Source: Pseudomonas sp. Seg1 (GTDB lineage: Bacteria; Pseudomonadota; Gammaproteobacteria; Pseudomonadales; Pseudomonadaceae). Taken from it: a stretch of 64,000 nt of DNA. Made by a program: the position numbers and the translations under genes. The stretch is from assembly GCF_018326005.1 (NCBI RefSeq), contig NZ_AP021903.1, positions 3,195,501-3,259,500 on the forward strand. The letters run 5' to 3'. How positions within the stretch are numbered: position 1 is the stretch's first letter; the number at the start of each line of letters is the position of its first letter. Shown piece by piece: positions 1 through 8,834 of this stretch. A model generated the notes under the pieces. That model saw nothing but the letters and a program-made list of their open reading frames with translations, made no database searches and was not told the origin of the DNA.

Positions 1-316
1 TTTCACCGCTTCCTGTGGATTCTTCAGTGACTATAGATCAGGAGTCCTTCGAGGGGAGCATGCTGACGGTCAGCTTCTGGCCGAAAGCGGACGTTCCTTA
101 GCGGCCACTGTCTGCTGACATTAGGCGAATGGGCCCGTGGCGGTGGCTGCCAGAGAGCGGAAGAAGCTAGCGGCAGATTTGCGACAGGGTGTCGACTCGA
201 TTTCCGGGTTATCGATATCTTTCTCGGCATACACCAGCGTGGCATCGCCATTTAAGCTTGCTGAAACGTTTCATCACGTTTATAAAAAGCGCACAACTCC
301 AAGAAAGGCTGCTGCC
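1..316. other. Left-edge region with no convincing gene
   Basis: I see no supportable coding sequence here. Open frames on both strands are short and lack recognisable motifs. The last 60 bases hold the promoter and operator of the downstream DUF4432 gene, listed separately. A longer reading of that gene starting at base 137 would run through the promoter and add about 60 residues in front of a clear signal peptide, so it is rejected. Confidence 0.6.
258..286 (+). promoter_or_regulatory. Promoter with LacI/Cra-type operator upstream of DUF4432 gene
   Basis: TTGCTG (258-263) and TATAAA (281-286) form a sigma-70-type pair with a 17-base spacer. The perfect 12-base palindrome TGAAACGTTTCA (262-273) overlaps the -35 edge and the spacer. 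This is the central form of LacI-family operators; Pseudomonas Cra (FruR) and PtxS sites share the TGAAAC half. Its position suggests repression relieved by a sugar or sugar phosphate. The cognate repressor is not in the window. Confidence 0.6.
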
Positions 317-1531
317 ATGACCCCGCTCAAACTCGTTGTTGCCCTCAGCGCACTGTCCGCTGCCTCCCACGCCATGGCCTGGGATTACGTTCTACTCGAC
401 ACCGACAAAGCCGCCCAGAACTGGCAGATCACCAGCCAGCAACTCGGCATAAAAACCGATAAACCCTTCAGCGTTAGCCTGCGCACCTTGCATGGCGGTC
501 GGCAGGAAGGCGTCAGCATTGTCGACATCGATAACGGTACGATGAAACTCTCGGTAGTGCCGACACGGGGAATGAATGTCTTGCAGGCCTCGGTCGGCAA
601 TGTGCGCATGGGCTGGGATTCGCCGGTCAGGGAAGTGGTCAATCCGTCCTTCATCGAACTCAATGGCCGCGGTGGTTTGGGCTGGTTGGAAGGTTTCAAT
701 GAGCTGGTCACCCGCTGCGGATACGAATGGGTCGGCCACCCCGGCGTCGACAACGGCGAACTGCTGACCCTGCACGGTCGAGCCGCCAACATTCCCGCAA
801 ACAAAGTCACCCTGCACATCGATGAAATACCACCGTACGCCATCACCCTGCGCGGCGAACTGAAAGAGCAGGCGTTCAAGAAGGTCGACTTCTCCGTCGC
901 GACGGAACTGGTCACCGAACCCGGCAGCGTAGTGTTCGCCCTCAACGACACCCTGACCAACAACGGCGACTATCCGAAGGAATACCAGGCGCTGTATCAC
1001 AGTAACTTCAGCACCCCGTTCCTGGAGCAGGGCGCTCGTTTCGCCGCGCCGGTGAAGCAAGTGTCGCCGTTCAACGACAAGGCCAAGGGCGATCTGCCCG
1101 AATGGCAAACCTACCGCGCGCCGACCAAGGACTACGACGAAACGGTTTACAACGTGGTGCCGTATGCCGATGCGAAGGGCGATACGTTGACCGTGTTGCA
1201 TAACAAGGCCGGCAGCCTGGGCGTTTCGGTCGGTTTCAATACGCAGACACTGCCGGTGTTTTCCCTGTGGAAAAACACCGATACCCAAGGCCAGGGCTAT
1301 GTTACGGGGCTGGAGCCGGGGACAAGTTTTTCCTACAACCGCCGTTATCAGCGGCCACTGAACCTAGTGCCGACAATTGGGCCGAAGGAACACAAGCAGT
1401 TCCGCATCAGCTACAGCTTGTTGGCGGATAAGGCGGCAGTGGATAAGGCCTTGAAGCAGGTGAGCGAGATTCAGGGTGGGCGCGAGACGGAGGTGCGGGA
1501 GACGCCGTTGGTTGATCTGACCAAGGGGTGA
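317..1531 (+). CDS. Secreted DUF4432 / aldose 1-epimerase-family protein
   Basis: This 404-residue protein belongs to the DUF4432 branch of the galactose-mutarotase-like (aldose 1-epimerase) superfamily, which bind or epimerise sugars. The start at 317 is chosen because a purine-rich site (301-308) precedes it and residues 1-21 form a signal peptide ending near SHAMA. The body shows the family's beta-sandwich features: VVPTRGMNVL around residue 80, GGLGWLEGFNELVTRCG around 115, and a late GLEPGTSFSYNRR near 340. A periplasmic location is inferred. No sugar-catabolic operon surrounds it, so the substrate is unknown. The upstream LacI/Cra-type palindrome supports a carbohydrate role. Confidence 0.8.
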   Translation: MTPLKLVVALSALSAASHAMAWDYVLLDTDKAAQNWQITSQQLGIKTDKPFSVSLRTLHGGRQEGVSIVDIDNGTMKLSVVPTRGMNVLQASVGNVRMGWDSPVREVVNPSFIELNGRGGLGWLEGFNELVTRCGYEWVGHPGVDNGELLTLHGRAANIPANKVTLHIDEIPPYAITLRGELKEQAFKKVDFSVATELVTEPGSVVFALNDTLTNNGDYPKEYQALYHSNFSTPFLEQGARFAAPVKQVSPFNDKAKGDLPEWQTYRAPTKDYDETVYNVVPYADAKGDTLTVLHNKAGSLGVSVGFNTQTLPVFSLWKNTDTQGQGYVTGLEPGTSFSYNRRYQRPLNLVPTIGPKEHKQFRISYSLLADKAAVDKALKQVSEIQGGRETEVRETPLVDLTKG

Positions 1532-1729
1532 CTTCGACCTGGGCATTGTCGACCGATGAGCTGCTCGCAACGACAGAGACTGTCGGCTCTTGGCCGACTG
1601 CTGCCTTTGGCGAAGGTCAGGCTTGAGTGGATTTCTAATCCTCACGAGAGGCACTAACCGGCCACCTTTGCCAAAGAGCATTGCCAAACGACCACTTTCA
1701 CCATAAGCCGGCCAGAACAACCTGTAGGC

Positions 1730-2248
1730 TTACAGGTGTGAACTTTTTAAAGTGCCATATCTTTTTTTGAACGCATGGACTATCGACACAGATAGCAGTG
1801 AGACCTCCAGTGAGGAAACCGTAATCACAATACCCGCCGACAAAGGCCCAGCAACCCGGCCAACAGTAACAACGATGCGTCGGACGCGAAATGCAGCCTC
1901 CGCACGATGTTTATCAACGGTTTCCGCAGGATAGATGCCCAAAAGAGGCTGGATCATTCCAAATGCTGATTCAGCGATCACATCGATCAGTATCAGCGCA
2001 TCAAGCGAATACCAGTTTGCGGCAAAAAAGTATCGCAATACGCTGGCCATCAAGATCGCAAAACAGCCCACCTTGAGCGCCGTACTGCGGCGCATCGACT
2101 CAACACGCGGCGCCAGACACAACATCGAAATGATCGCCGCGAGTGCGAGCGCTGTTTCGTAGGCGGCCAACTCCAGCAGGCTTCCTCGCTGCACGATGAT
2201 CAGCGGTAGCGTGATATTCCAGCAACCGAGGTAGATCCAAAGTAACAA
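1730..2248 (-). pseudogene. MFS-like membrane protein remnant
   Basis: About 172 residues with four or five hydrophobic segments resemble part of a major facilitator transporter (for example the stretch AAYETALALAAIISMLCLA, and a later GRVAGPLSAGIVITV). A normal MFS protein has 12 helices and about 400 residues, so over half is missing. Upstream, to about 2345, other frames show short plausible continuations, consistent with frameshift decay. There is no convincing start or ribosome site. It lies next to an intact LysR/MFS pair and may be the eroded relic of a neighbouring transporter gene. Confidence 0.45.
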
Positions 2249-2369
2249 GTCCAGGCAAAGATACTTTCGAAATGTACGAAAGGGGTGACTTCCTTGCCCC
2301 GCACCTTGTTGTTTGGGATGTCATTCGCACGCGCCGAATTATCCGCAATGCGGCTGCGCAAATATCAGC

Positions 2370-3275
2370 TTATACCTGCGCTGACATCCGGTGATGCTCC
2401 AGCAAGAAGTCCACGAACAACCGCACCCGCGCCGGCATCGCCGCGCCACCGACGAACACCGCATGAATCGGTTCCTGATCCCCCGGGTTCCACGCTTCCA
2501 ACAGCGCAATCAGGTCGCCGCGCTGCAGATCCTCACTCACGCTGAACTCTCCGATACGGGCAATGCCAGCGCCCACTCGCGCGAGTTGTGCCAGCGCTTC
2601 ACCGCTACTGCATTCGATGTTGCCGCTGACCTTCAGGGAAAACTCTTTGCCATCGCGGATGAACGGCCAGTTGGGTTCGGCACGCTTGAAATTGAAGCGC
2701 AGGCAGTTGTGCTGGAGCAGGTCTTCCGGTTCCTGCGGGATGCCGTGGCGCTGCAGATACTCCGGCGATGCCACCACAACCTGGCCGGTGGTGCCGATCC
2801 TGCGTGCGCTCAGCGGGCTGTCGGGCAGGTGGCCGAAGCGCACTGCGACGTCGGCTTGTCCGGCGAGAATATCGACCACTTCGTCGCCGAGGGTGAGGTC
2901 GACAACGATGTTCGGGTAACGCGCGCTGAAGGCTGCGACCAAGGGAACTATGGCCAGGCGTCCATGGACAAGGGCGGCACTGACCCGCAATCGCCCCTTG
3001 GGCACACCTTGGTCGGCAATGGCTTCTTCGACCTCATCCATGTCGGCGAGGATCCGCCGGGCGCCGCGCAGGAACGCTTCGCCCTCGGCGGTGAAGGTGA
3101 TCGCTCGAGTGGTGCGCAACAGCAGGCGGGTGCCAAGCCGTTGCTCGGTGCGCGCGATGATCCGACTGACAGCCGAGGGTGTCAGGCCCAGTGCACGCGC
3201 GGCGGCCGACAGGCTGCCTTCCTGCGCCACGGTGGTGAACACGCTCATTTCACCTGACCTGCCGTTGAAATCCAC
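2370..3275 (-). CDS. LysR-family transcriptional regulator
   Basis: A 301-residue, full-length LysR protein. Residues 1-65 form the winged helix-turn-helix (SLSAAARALGLTPSAVSRII, then the wing LLLRTTRAITFTAEG), followed by a linker helix and a two-lobed effector domain from about residue 90. It is most like the CrgA/DsdC-type LysRs that read SGEALAQLARVGAGIA in the second lobe. It is transcribed away from the MFS gene at 3370 with 94 bases between, the classic arrangement in which the regulator controls the divergent exporter. The inducer is unknown. Confidence 0.9.
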   Translation of the reverse strand: MDFNGRSGEMSVFTTVAQEGSLSAAARALGLTPSAVSRIIARTEQRLGTRLLLRTTRAITFTAEGEAFLRGARRILADMDEVEEAIADQGVPKGRLRVSAALVHGRLAIVPLVAAFSARYPNIVVDLTLGDEVVDILAGQADVAVRFGHLPDSPLSARRIGTTGQVVVASPEYLQRHGIPQEPEDLLQHNCLRFNFKRAEPNWPFIRDGKEFSLKVSGNIECSSGEALAQLARVGAGIARIGEFSVSEDLQRGDLIALLEAWNPGDQEPIHAVFVGGAAMPARVRLFVDFLLEHHRMSAQV

Positions 3276-3369
3276 TTGTGCCTCCTACGCAAAGGTGATT
3301 GCCAAAAATGCTATCTACCGCCTGAAAAGACGGGATCGTAGCATTGGCGGCATAGATAAGGAGTTTTCC
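3276..3369. promoter_or_regulatory. Divergent LysR/MFS control region
   Basis: The 94-base space between two divergent starts must hold both promoters and the LysR binding site. TAAGGAG at 3357-3363 is a strong ribosome site for the MFS gene. I could not fix a single T-N11-A box with confidence. Confidence 0.5.
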
Positions 3370-4536
3370 ATGCGTATCAATCCACCACTTGTTGCACTCG
3401 CCATCGGTGCCTTCGGCATCGGTGTCACAGAATTCGCCCCCATGGGCATGTTGCCGGGTATGGCCGCGGATCTGGGCGTTTCCATTCCCGCTGCCGGTTT
3501 GCTCGTCAGCGCTTATGCGCTGGGCGTATTGCTCGGCGCACCGCTGATGACCCTGACCACCGGCAAGATTCCCCGGCGCTCTCTGCTGATCGGGCTCATG
3601 GCGATTTTCACCCTCGGTAATCTGATGTCAGCGTTGGCCACCGATTACTACAGCCTCATGATCGCCAGGGTCGTAACCTCACTGAACCACGGAGCCTTCT
3701 TTGGCGTTGGCTCCGTCGTCGCCGCCACCCTGGTCGCTCCGGAGAAACGTGCCGGGGCGGTCGCGGCGATGTTCATGGGCCTGACGCTGGCGACCATCGG
3801 CGGTGTGCCGCTGGCCGCCTGGTTTGGCGAAATGTTTGGTTGGCGCACCGCTTTCTGGGGCATTACCGGCCTGGGCGTGGTGACGATGGCCTCGTTGTGG
3901 TTCGCCTTGCCCAACGTGCGGGCGCCGCAAAGTGTCGGTGTCATGGCAGAAATTCGAGTGCTGGGGCGCGGCCCGGTGCTGGCCGCGTTGGCCCTGACCG
4001 TGGTCGGCTCGAGCGCCATGTTCACAGTCTTCACCTACATCGCACCAATCCTCAGCAGCGAGCCCCATGCGTCCACCGCTTACATCACTGCCATGCTGAT
4101 GCTTTACGGTGTCGGGTTGACGCTGGGCAACATGTGGGGCGGCAAGGCTGCTGACCGCTCGATCGATCGCACCCTGATCGTCTCGCTGAGCGTACTGATT
4201 CTGGTCTTGCTGGCGTTCACCGTACTGATGCGCTGGCCGCTGCCGGCCGCCGTGGCCATCCTGATCTGGGGTATCGCCAGCTTTGCTTTGGTGCCGCCGC
4301 TACAGATGCGCGTCATGGAAGCGGCCAAGGACGCGCCCAATCTGGCCTCGGCGGTGAACATCGGCGCCTTCAATTTCGGCAACGCGATTGGCGCAGCGCT
4401 GGGCGGTGCGGTGATCAGCAGCGGGCTGGGTTATCCGGCGATCTCCCTGGCCGGCGCGGCAATGGCGGGCCTGGGGCTGCTGATGGTCTTGGCGTTTGCG
4501 TGGCGCTCCAGAACGGTTGAAGCAGCAGTGGTGTGA
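3370..4536 (+). CDS. MFS efflux transporter (AraJ/YdhP-like)
   Basis: A 388-residue inner-membrane transporter with twelve predicted helices. The N-terminus (FGIGVTEFAPMGMLPGMAADL) is the hallmark of the AraJ/YdhP/NepI drug:H+ antiporter group, and the loop after helix 2 carries the MFS signature region around TTGKIPRR. The start ATG at 3370 follows TAAGGAG; longer in-frame readings run back through the LysR coding region and are rejected. Divergent from a LysR gene that probably controls it, and followed by a strong terminator. The substrate cannot be read from sequence; related proteins export sugars, nucleosides or drugs. Confidence 0.88.
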   Translation: MRINPPLVALAIGAFGIGVTEFAPMGMLPGMAADLGVSIPAAGLLVSAYALGVLLGAPLMTLTTGKIPRRSLLIGLMAIFTLGNLMSALATDYYSLMIARVVTSLNHGAFFGVGSVVAATLVAPEKRAGAVAAMFMGLTLATIGGVPLAAWFGEMFGWRTAFWGITGLGVVTMASLWFALPNVRAPQSVGVMAEIRVLGRGPVLAALALTVVGSSAMFTVFTYIAPILSSEPHASTAYITAMLMLYGVGLTLGNMWGGKAADRSIDRTLIVSLSVLILVLLAFTVLMRWPLPAAVAILIWGIASFALVPPLQMRVMEAAKDAPNLASAVNIGAFNFGNAIGAALGGAVISSGLGYPAISLAGAAMAGLGLLMVLAFAWRSRTVEAAVV

Positions 4537-4592
4537 CAAGCTCCGGTCAGCCTGAAACAGCCGAGCTGGCGTAGTGACAAAAGCCCTTGATC

Positions 4593-4619
4593 GAGGCCCG
4601 CTTTGGCGGGCCTCTTTTT
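4593..4619 (+). terminator. Rho-independent terminator after the MFS gene
   Basis: A perfect 9-base-pair stem, GAGGCCCGC (4593-4601) with GCGGGCCTC (4606-4614) around a four-base loop, is followed by five T residues. It ends the MFS transcript 57 bases after its stop and isolates it from the convergent LysR gene. Confidence 0.9.
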
Positions 4620-4639
4620 CGCCGCCGTGAACAGCCTAA

Positions 4640-5554
4640 TCAAAGCGTCGTGATCTGCCCATTGCGATCCAGTTCATACACCTTGTTGCCCTGCAATTTC
4701 TCCTTCAACCAACGTTCGGCTTTACCCAGCGGCCGCTGCCGCGCCCACAGCAAATCGACACCAATCTGCCAGTCAGTATGCGGATACGCCGAGAGCTGCA
4801 GTTCCACCAGCTCACCCTTGGCCAGTTCGCGCTGAATGAGCTGGCGGGGCAGGGTGGCCCAGCCGAGTCCGGCACGGACCATTTCCAGTAACGCCAGATA
4901 GCTTTCCGCTTGCCACAACTGGGTCGAGCGCAGGTATTCGCTGCTCGGCAGTTTGCTCGCGTGGGCGCTGAAGGCCAGGCGACGATGGACGTGCAGGTCG
5001 TCGAACGTGACGTTGTCGAGTTGCGCCAATGGGTGATCGGGATGGCAGACGTGCAGCATGATCAGTTTGCCCAGCTGCTGGAACGCCAGCTCCTTGGGGT
5101 AGCCGGGCTGTGAGAACGCCACGCCGAGTACCGCTTCGCCGCTGCTGACCAGTTCGCTGACGTCGCCGTAGACCGGGTGGCGGATGATCAGGTCGACAAA
5201 GGGGAACGCGGCTTCGAAGGCTTTGAGCACCGGCATGATCGGGCCGTAAGGCGTTTCAATCGCCAATGTCAGGCTGGGTTCGACGTTGTCCGAAAGGCAG
5301 TCGGCGTGGGCTTCGAAGGCCATGCAGCGTTCGAGCACGGCTTCGGCCTGCACCAGCAATTTGTGGCCGCTGACGGTCAGGGCGGGGCTGCGGTTGGTGC
5401 GGTCGAACAGGTCGACGCCAAGGTCGGTTTCGAGGTTGGCAATCGCCGCGCTGATGGTCGATTGGGTCTTGCCCAGTTTGCGCCCGGCGGCGGAAAACGA
5501 TCCGCTTTTGACCACCTGGACGAACATCAACAGTTGATCGAGTGAGAAGCGCAA
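4640..5554 (-). CDS. LysR-family regulator of purine cluster
   Basis: About 304 residues, complete LysR architecture. The helix-turn-helix (GSFSAAGRKLGKTQSTISAAIANLE) begins near residue 17 and the effector domain runs from about residue 80 to the end. The TTG at 5554 is preferred because a GGAGTCCTCC ribosome site lies just upstream and because LysR proteins start close to the SLDQLLMF helix; the frame stays open to 5629 without a better start. It is transcribed away from the NCS2 permease and deaminase genes, so it probably regulates them in response to a purine. Confidence 0.88.
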   Translation of the reverse strand: MRFSLDQLLMFVQVVKSGSFSAAGRKLGKTQSTISAAIANLETDLGVDLFDRTNRSPALTVSGHKLLVQAEAVLERCMAFEAHADCLSDNVEPSLTLAIETPYGPIMPVLKAFEAAFPFVDLIIRHPVYGDVSELVSSGEAVLGVAFSQPGYPKELAFQQLGKLIMLHVCHPDHPLAQLDNVTFDDLHVHRRLAFSAHASKLPSSEYLRSTQLWQAESYLALLEMVRAGLGWATLPRQLIQRELAKGELVELQLSAYPHTDWQIGVDLLWARQRPLGKAERWLKEKLQGNKVYELDRNGQITTL

Positions 5555-5780
5555 GCGGAGGACTCCCGGGTCGAAGGCAATGTTTTTTTGGCAGCGAGCG
5601 AATGGTTGATTGTGCCGTGTGTGCGCCATCGAAAGAAGCGATGGTTGCTAATTTGTTTCATCGTAATAAACGTTCAACTATGGCCCCGCGTCAAACGATC
5701 TCCGGGGCGGATCTGACTTTCAAACGCCCCTGAGCATGCCCGCGATCTCAACAGATGCCGCACCTTCAGGAGCGTGTGAA

Positions 5781-7112
5781 ATGACCACACAACGCATTCA
5801 TCCGGTGGACGAGGTTTTGCCACTGCGACAGTTGTTCACGTTTGGCTTGCAGCATGTGCTGGTGATGTACGCGGGAGCGCTGGCGGTGCCGCTGATTCTT
5901 GGCAGTGCGATGGGGCTGACTTCGGCGCAGGTGGTGTTACTGATCAACGCCAACCTGTTGACCTCTGGTGTGGCGACATTGATTCAAACCCTCGGTTTCT
6001 GGAAGTTCGGCGCGCGTCTGCCGTTGATTCAAGGCTGCTCGTTCATTGCCTTGGCGCCGATGATCATGATCGGCAAGGAGTTCGGCCTCAGTCAGATTTT
6101 CGGCGCGGTGATCGCCGCGGGCTTTATCACCATCGCGCTGGCACCGGTGTTCAGCCGCTTGCTGCGGTTTTTCCCGCCGGTGGTGATTGGCAGTCTGATC
6201 ACCATTATCGGCATCTCGCTGATGCCGGCGGCGGCGATCTGGCTGGGCGGTGGCAATCCCGATGCGGCGGATTTCGGTAATCCCGCCAACCTGTTGCTGG
6301 GCTTGGCCACGGTCAGCGTGACGTTGGTGATTTACGCCAAATTCAAGGGCTTCATCGGCAACCTCAGCGTGCTGATTGGCCTGTTCGTCGGCAGTCTGAT
6401 CGCAGCGGCTTGCGGCATGACTCACTTCAACCGGGTCAGCGAAGCGGCGTGGTTTGAACTGAGTGCGCCGATGGCATTTGGCGCACCGGAGTTCGCGCCT
6501 GTGCCGATTCTGATCATGACTTTGGCGATGCTGGTGATCATGGCCGAGACAACCGGCAACTGTCTGGCGATTGGCAAATTGACCGGCAAACCGACCACGC
6601 AACAGACCCTTGGCAACGCGTTTCGCGCCGACGGCTTGTCGACCATGCTTGGCGGCCTGTTCAACAGTTTTCCCTACAACGCCTTCACCCAGAACACCGG
6701 TTTGATCGCGCTTTCCAACGTTAAAAGCCGTTTCGTCGTGGCCGCTGCCGGGGCAATCATGGTGCTGATGGGCCTGTTCCCGAAACTCGGCGCGTTGATC
6801 GCCGCAGTGCCGACGCCGGTGCTCGGTGGCTGCGCGATCGTGATGTTCGGCATGACCACGGTGGCGGGGATTCAGGAACTGTCGCGGGTGCAATTCGAGG
6901 GGACGCGCAACGGCATTATCGTCGCCGTGTCGGTGAGTGTCGGGGTGCTACCGATGTCCTGTCCGGCGCTGTTCGAACACGTCGGCCCGACCCTGAAACT
7001 GGTGCTCGACAGCGGGATTTTCCTCGGTGCGATCACCGCCATCGTCCTCAACATCCTGCTCAACAACGAAAAAAAATCGACCGAAACCATCGGCGCTGAA
7101 CTGGCCGAATGA
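5781..7112 (+). CDS. NCS2-family nucleobase (xanthine/urate-type) permease
   Basis: A 443-residue nucleobase:cation symporter-2 protein with about 14 transmembrane segments. Recognisable family segments are QHVLVMYAGALAVPLIL near residue 24, the loop IQGCSFIALAPM, the motif ETTGNCLAIGKLTG near 255, and NSFPYNAFTQNTGLIALS near 295, which matches the NCS2 signature with the QNxGxxxxT element. The ATG at 5781 follows CAGGAGCG. It probably imports xanthine, urate or a related purine. It is followed 31 bases later by a nucleoside/base deaminase and faces a divergent LysR gene, forming a compact purine-salvage locus. Confidence 0.9.
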   Translation: MTTQRIHPVDEVLPLRQLFTFGLQHVLVMYAGALAVPLILGSAMGLTSAQVVLLINANLLTSGVATLIQTLGFWKFGARLPLIQGCSFIALAPMIMIGKEFGLSQIFGAVIAAGFITIALAPVFSRLLRFFPPVVIGSLITIIGISLMPAAAIWLGGGNPDAADFGNPANLLLGLATVSVTLVIYAKFKGFIGNLSVLIGLFVGSLIAAACGMTHFNRVSEAAWFELSAPMAFGAPEFAPVPILIMTLAMLVIMAETTGNCLAIGKLTGKPTTQQTLGNAFRADGLSTMLGGLFNSFPYNAFTQNTGLIALSNVKSRFVVAAAGAIMVLMGLFPKLGALIAAVPTPVLGGCAIVMFGMTTVAGIQELSRVQFEGTRNGIIVAVSVSVGVLPMSCPALFEHVGPTLKLVLDSGIFLGAITAIVLNILLNNEKKSTETIGAELAE

Positions 7113-7143
7113 TTGTTTGTTTTCCACTGCCCAGGAGTTACCC

Positions 7144-7653
7144 ATGAATCAATTCACTCAACTCATCCCGGCCGGCGTCAGCGAGCTTGATCTGACGTTA
7201 CTGCGCCAAACCATCGCCTTGTCCGAGGCATCGAAACAGCGCGGTCGTCATCCGTTCGCGGCATTGGTGGCCGACCGCGACGGCAAGGTGATTGTCGAGG
7301 CGGAGAATAACTCGATGCCGCCGCAAGGCGATCCCACTCAGCATGCGGAGTTGGTGGCAGCGGCGGCAGCGGCAAAACTGCTGTCGCCGCAGGAGCTGGA
7401 ACTGTGCACGCTGTACACCAGCGCCGAACCTTGCTGCATGTGCGCCGGCGCCGTGTATTGGACGGGGATCGGGCGGGTGGTGTATGCCTTGTCGGAACAT
7501 GCCTTGCTGGGGTTGACGGGGGATCATCCGGAGAATCCGACGTTCTCCTTACCTTGCCGCGAGGTGTTCGCCAAGGGGCAACGCAAGGTCAGTGTATTGG
7601 GGCCGATGCTGGAGGGGGAGGCGGCTGAACCGCACAAAGGGTTCTGGTCATGA
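7144..7653 (+). CDS. Nucleoside/nucleobase deaminase (CDA fold)
   Basis: A 169-residue zinc-dependent deaminase of the cytidine/guanine deaminase superfamily. The zinc motif is complete: HAE at about residue 68 (TQHAELVAA) and PCxxC at about 98 (AEPCCMCAGAVYW). Its length and TGDHPENPTF segment fit the guanine deaminase/tRNA-adenosine-deaminase-like cytosolic enzymes. CCAGGAG precedes the ATG by about seven bases. As the second gene after the NCS2 permease, it probably deaminates the imported base. Cytosine versus guanine specificity cannot be decided from sequence alone. Confidence 0.85.
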   Translation: MNQFTQLIPAGVSELDLTLLRQTIALSEASKQRGRHPFAALVADRDGKVIVEAENNSMPPQGDPTQHAELVAAAAAAKLLSPQELELCTLYTSAEPCCMCAGAVYWTGIGRVVYALSEHALLGLTGDHPENPTFSLPCREVFAKGQRKVSVLGPMLEGEAAEPHKGFWS

Positions 7654-7832
7654 TGCGCAACGTGCAGGAAGTCGTTATCCCCGCGCCGCGTTCTTGCTCC
7701 TGGTGATTCGCAGGTCGATCCATGGGATGGCCCTTCAATCAAATGAATGAAGGGCCGACGCTGATGATCGCCAACCGCAGGGGAAAAACGTAATTATCCT
7801 GATCCGAGAAATTGATTGCCTGGTGCCACACG

Positions 7833-8645
7833 TTAATGACCGGACACGCCTGGCACATCCATATTGATCTTGCGCCAGAACGCTTCAGAAAAACTGTAGA
7901 CCGAGAAGGCAATCAGCCCCAGCGCCATCACCATCAAAATCAGCCAACCTGCGGGTAGATTCTGCAGCGCATCAAGTGCTTCCTTCATCCCCGGTGGATC
8001 CATGGCCTGATAAGCGGAACCACTGATTGCCAGCAGCACGGCAATCTCGATGAACACCACTCCGCGAGCTATCAGACCGAACCGGGATAACGGACGGACA
8101 TAGCGCATGACATCTTCGTCGGCCTCGAAATATTGTTCGAACGACGCTTTCCAGCCCTTGATGATGTGAGCAATGCCCACCCCAAGCGGAATGAGAGCGA
8201 TCAGGTACACCAACAAGTTCGAGTGTTTCCACGACAAGAGATGCGCCAGCCAGTCTTTGGTTTGCCCCCCGCCATCGCCCGAGCTCTGGATGCCGCTGAC
8301 GAGCAGGCCCAACGCAAAAAACGCCAGCGCCCCGTTGACCAGACCTCCCGCCAACAGACCCGCGCGAATCACCAGACCTTTGAGTTGTTTGCCGTGATGA
8401 TCAACATCGCGCGTGGCTTGCAGGACACGCCAGGCCGCAAATGCGAGCAGACCCGCCACCACAAGTCCGACTAAAAAATAGCCGAATGGCTGGCCGAGCA
8501 AAGCTTCAAGGCTCTTGTGGCTGTCTTTGGCTCTGGTCGAGTCCTGGGCTGCCAGCAATGCGAAGATACCGATGATCAAATACAACACTCCCCGAGCGGC
8601 ATATCCTCCCCGGGCGAGTATGACAAGGCTGTGTTGCGCGGACAT
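7833..8645 (-). CDS. DUF1206 membrane protein
   Basis: A 270-residue integral membrane protein with six hydrophobic helices arranged as three pairs, each pair beginning with an ARxGYxARGxxY-type motif (ARGGYAARGVLYLIIG near residue 11; IRAGLLAGGLVNGALA near 92; SRFGLIARGVVFIEIA near 187). This threefold repeat defines DUF1206. Function is unknown; the family is common in proteobacteria and cyanobacteria. It is flanked by unrelated genes and appears monocistronic. Confidence 0.85.
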   Translation of the reverse strand: MSAQHSLVILARGGYAARGVLYLIIGIFALLAAQDSTRAKDSHKSLEALLGQPFGYFLVGLVVAGLLAFAAWRVLQATRDVDHHGKQLKGLVIRAGLLAGGLVNGALAFFALGLLVSGIQSSGDGGGQTKDWLAHLLSWKHSNLLVYLIALIPLGVGIAHIIKGWKASFEQYFEADEDVMRYVRPLSRFGLIARGVVFIEIAVLLAISGSAYQAMDPPGMKEALDALQNLPAGWLILMVMALGLIAFSVYSFSEAFWRKINMDVPGVSGH

Positions 8646-8834
8646 GGGTGTATTCCTGAAAGGGCATAGAGAGCAGACCCTTCTTGCCAGGAGGGGTTCT
8701 ATTCGCCTTCCTGACGCTCAAACCCAGGTTACGTGCTGCGAGCCGATGAGGCGCTTATTCAAGGTCGCCTGGCAGTGAATGGCGACTTCCGTCGAGCGGC
8801 GGGCATCGCCTATGGACGGTAACTGCCGTGACGC

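Noticed and set aside
24..251. Minus-strand ORF at the left edge, 75 residues
   Set aside because: No ribosome site or recognisable motif; basic, Pro/His-rich composition typical of an antisense frame.
2391..3257. Plus-strand ORF of 288 residues
   Set aside because: Lies wholly opposite a full-length LysR gene and has Gln/His/Arg-rich shadow composition.
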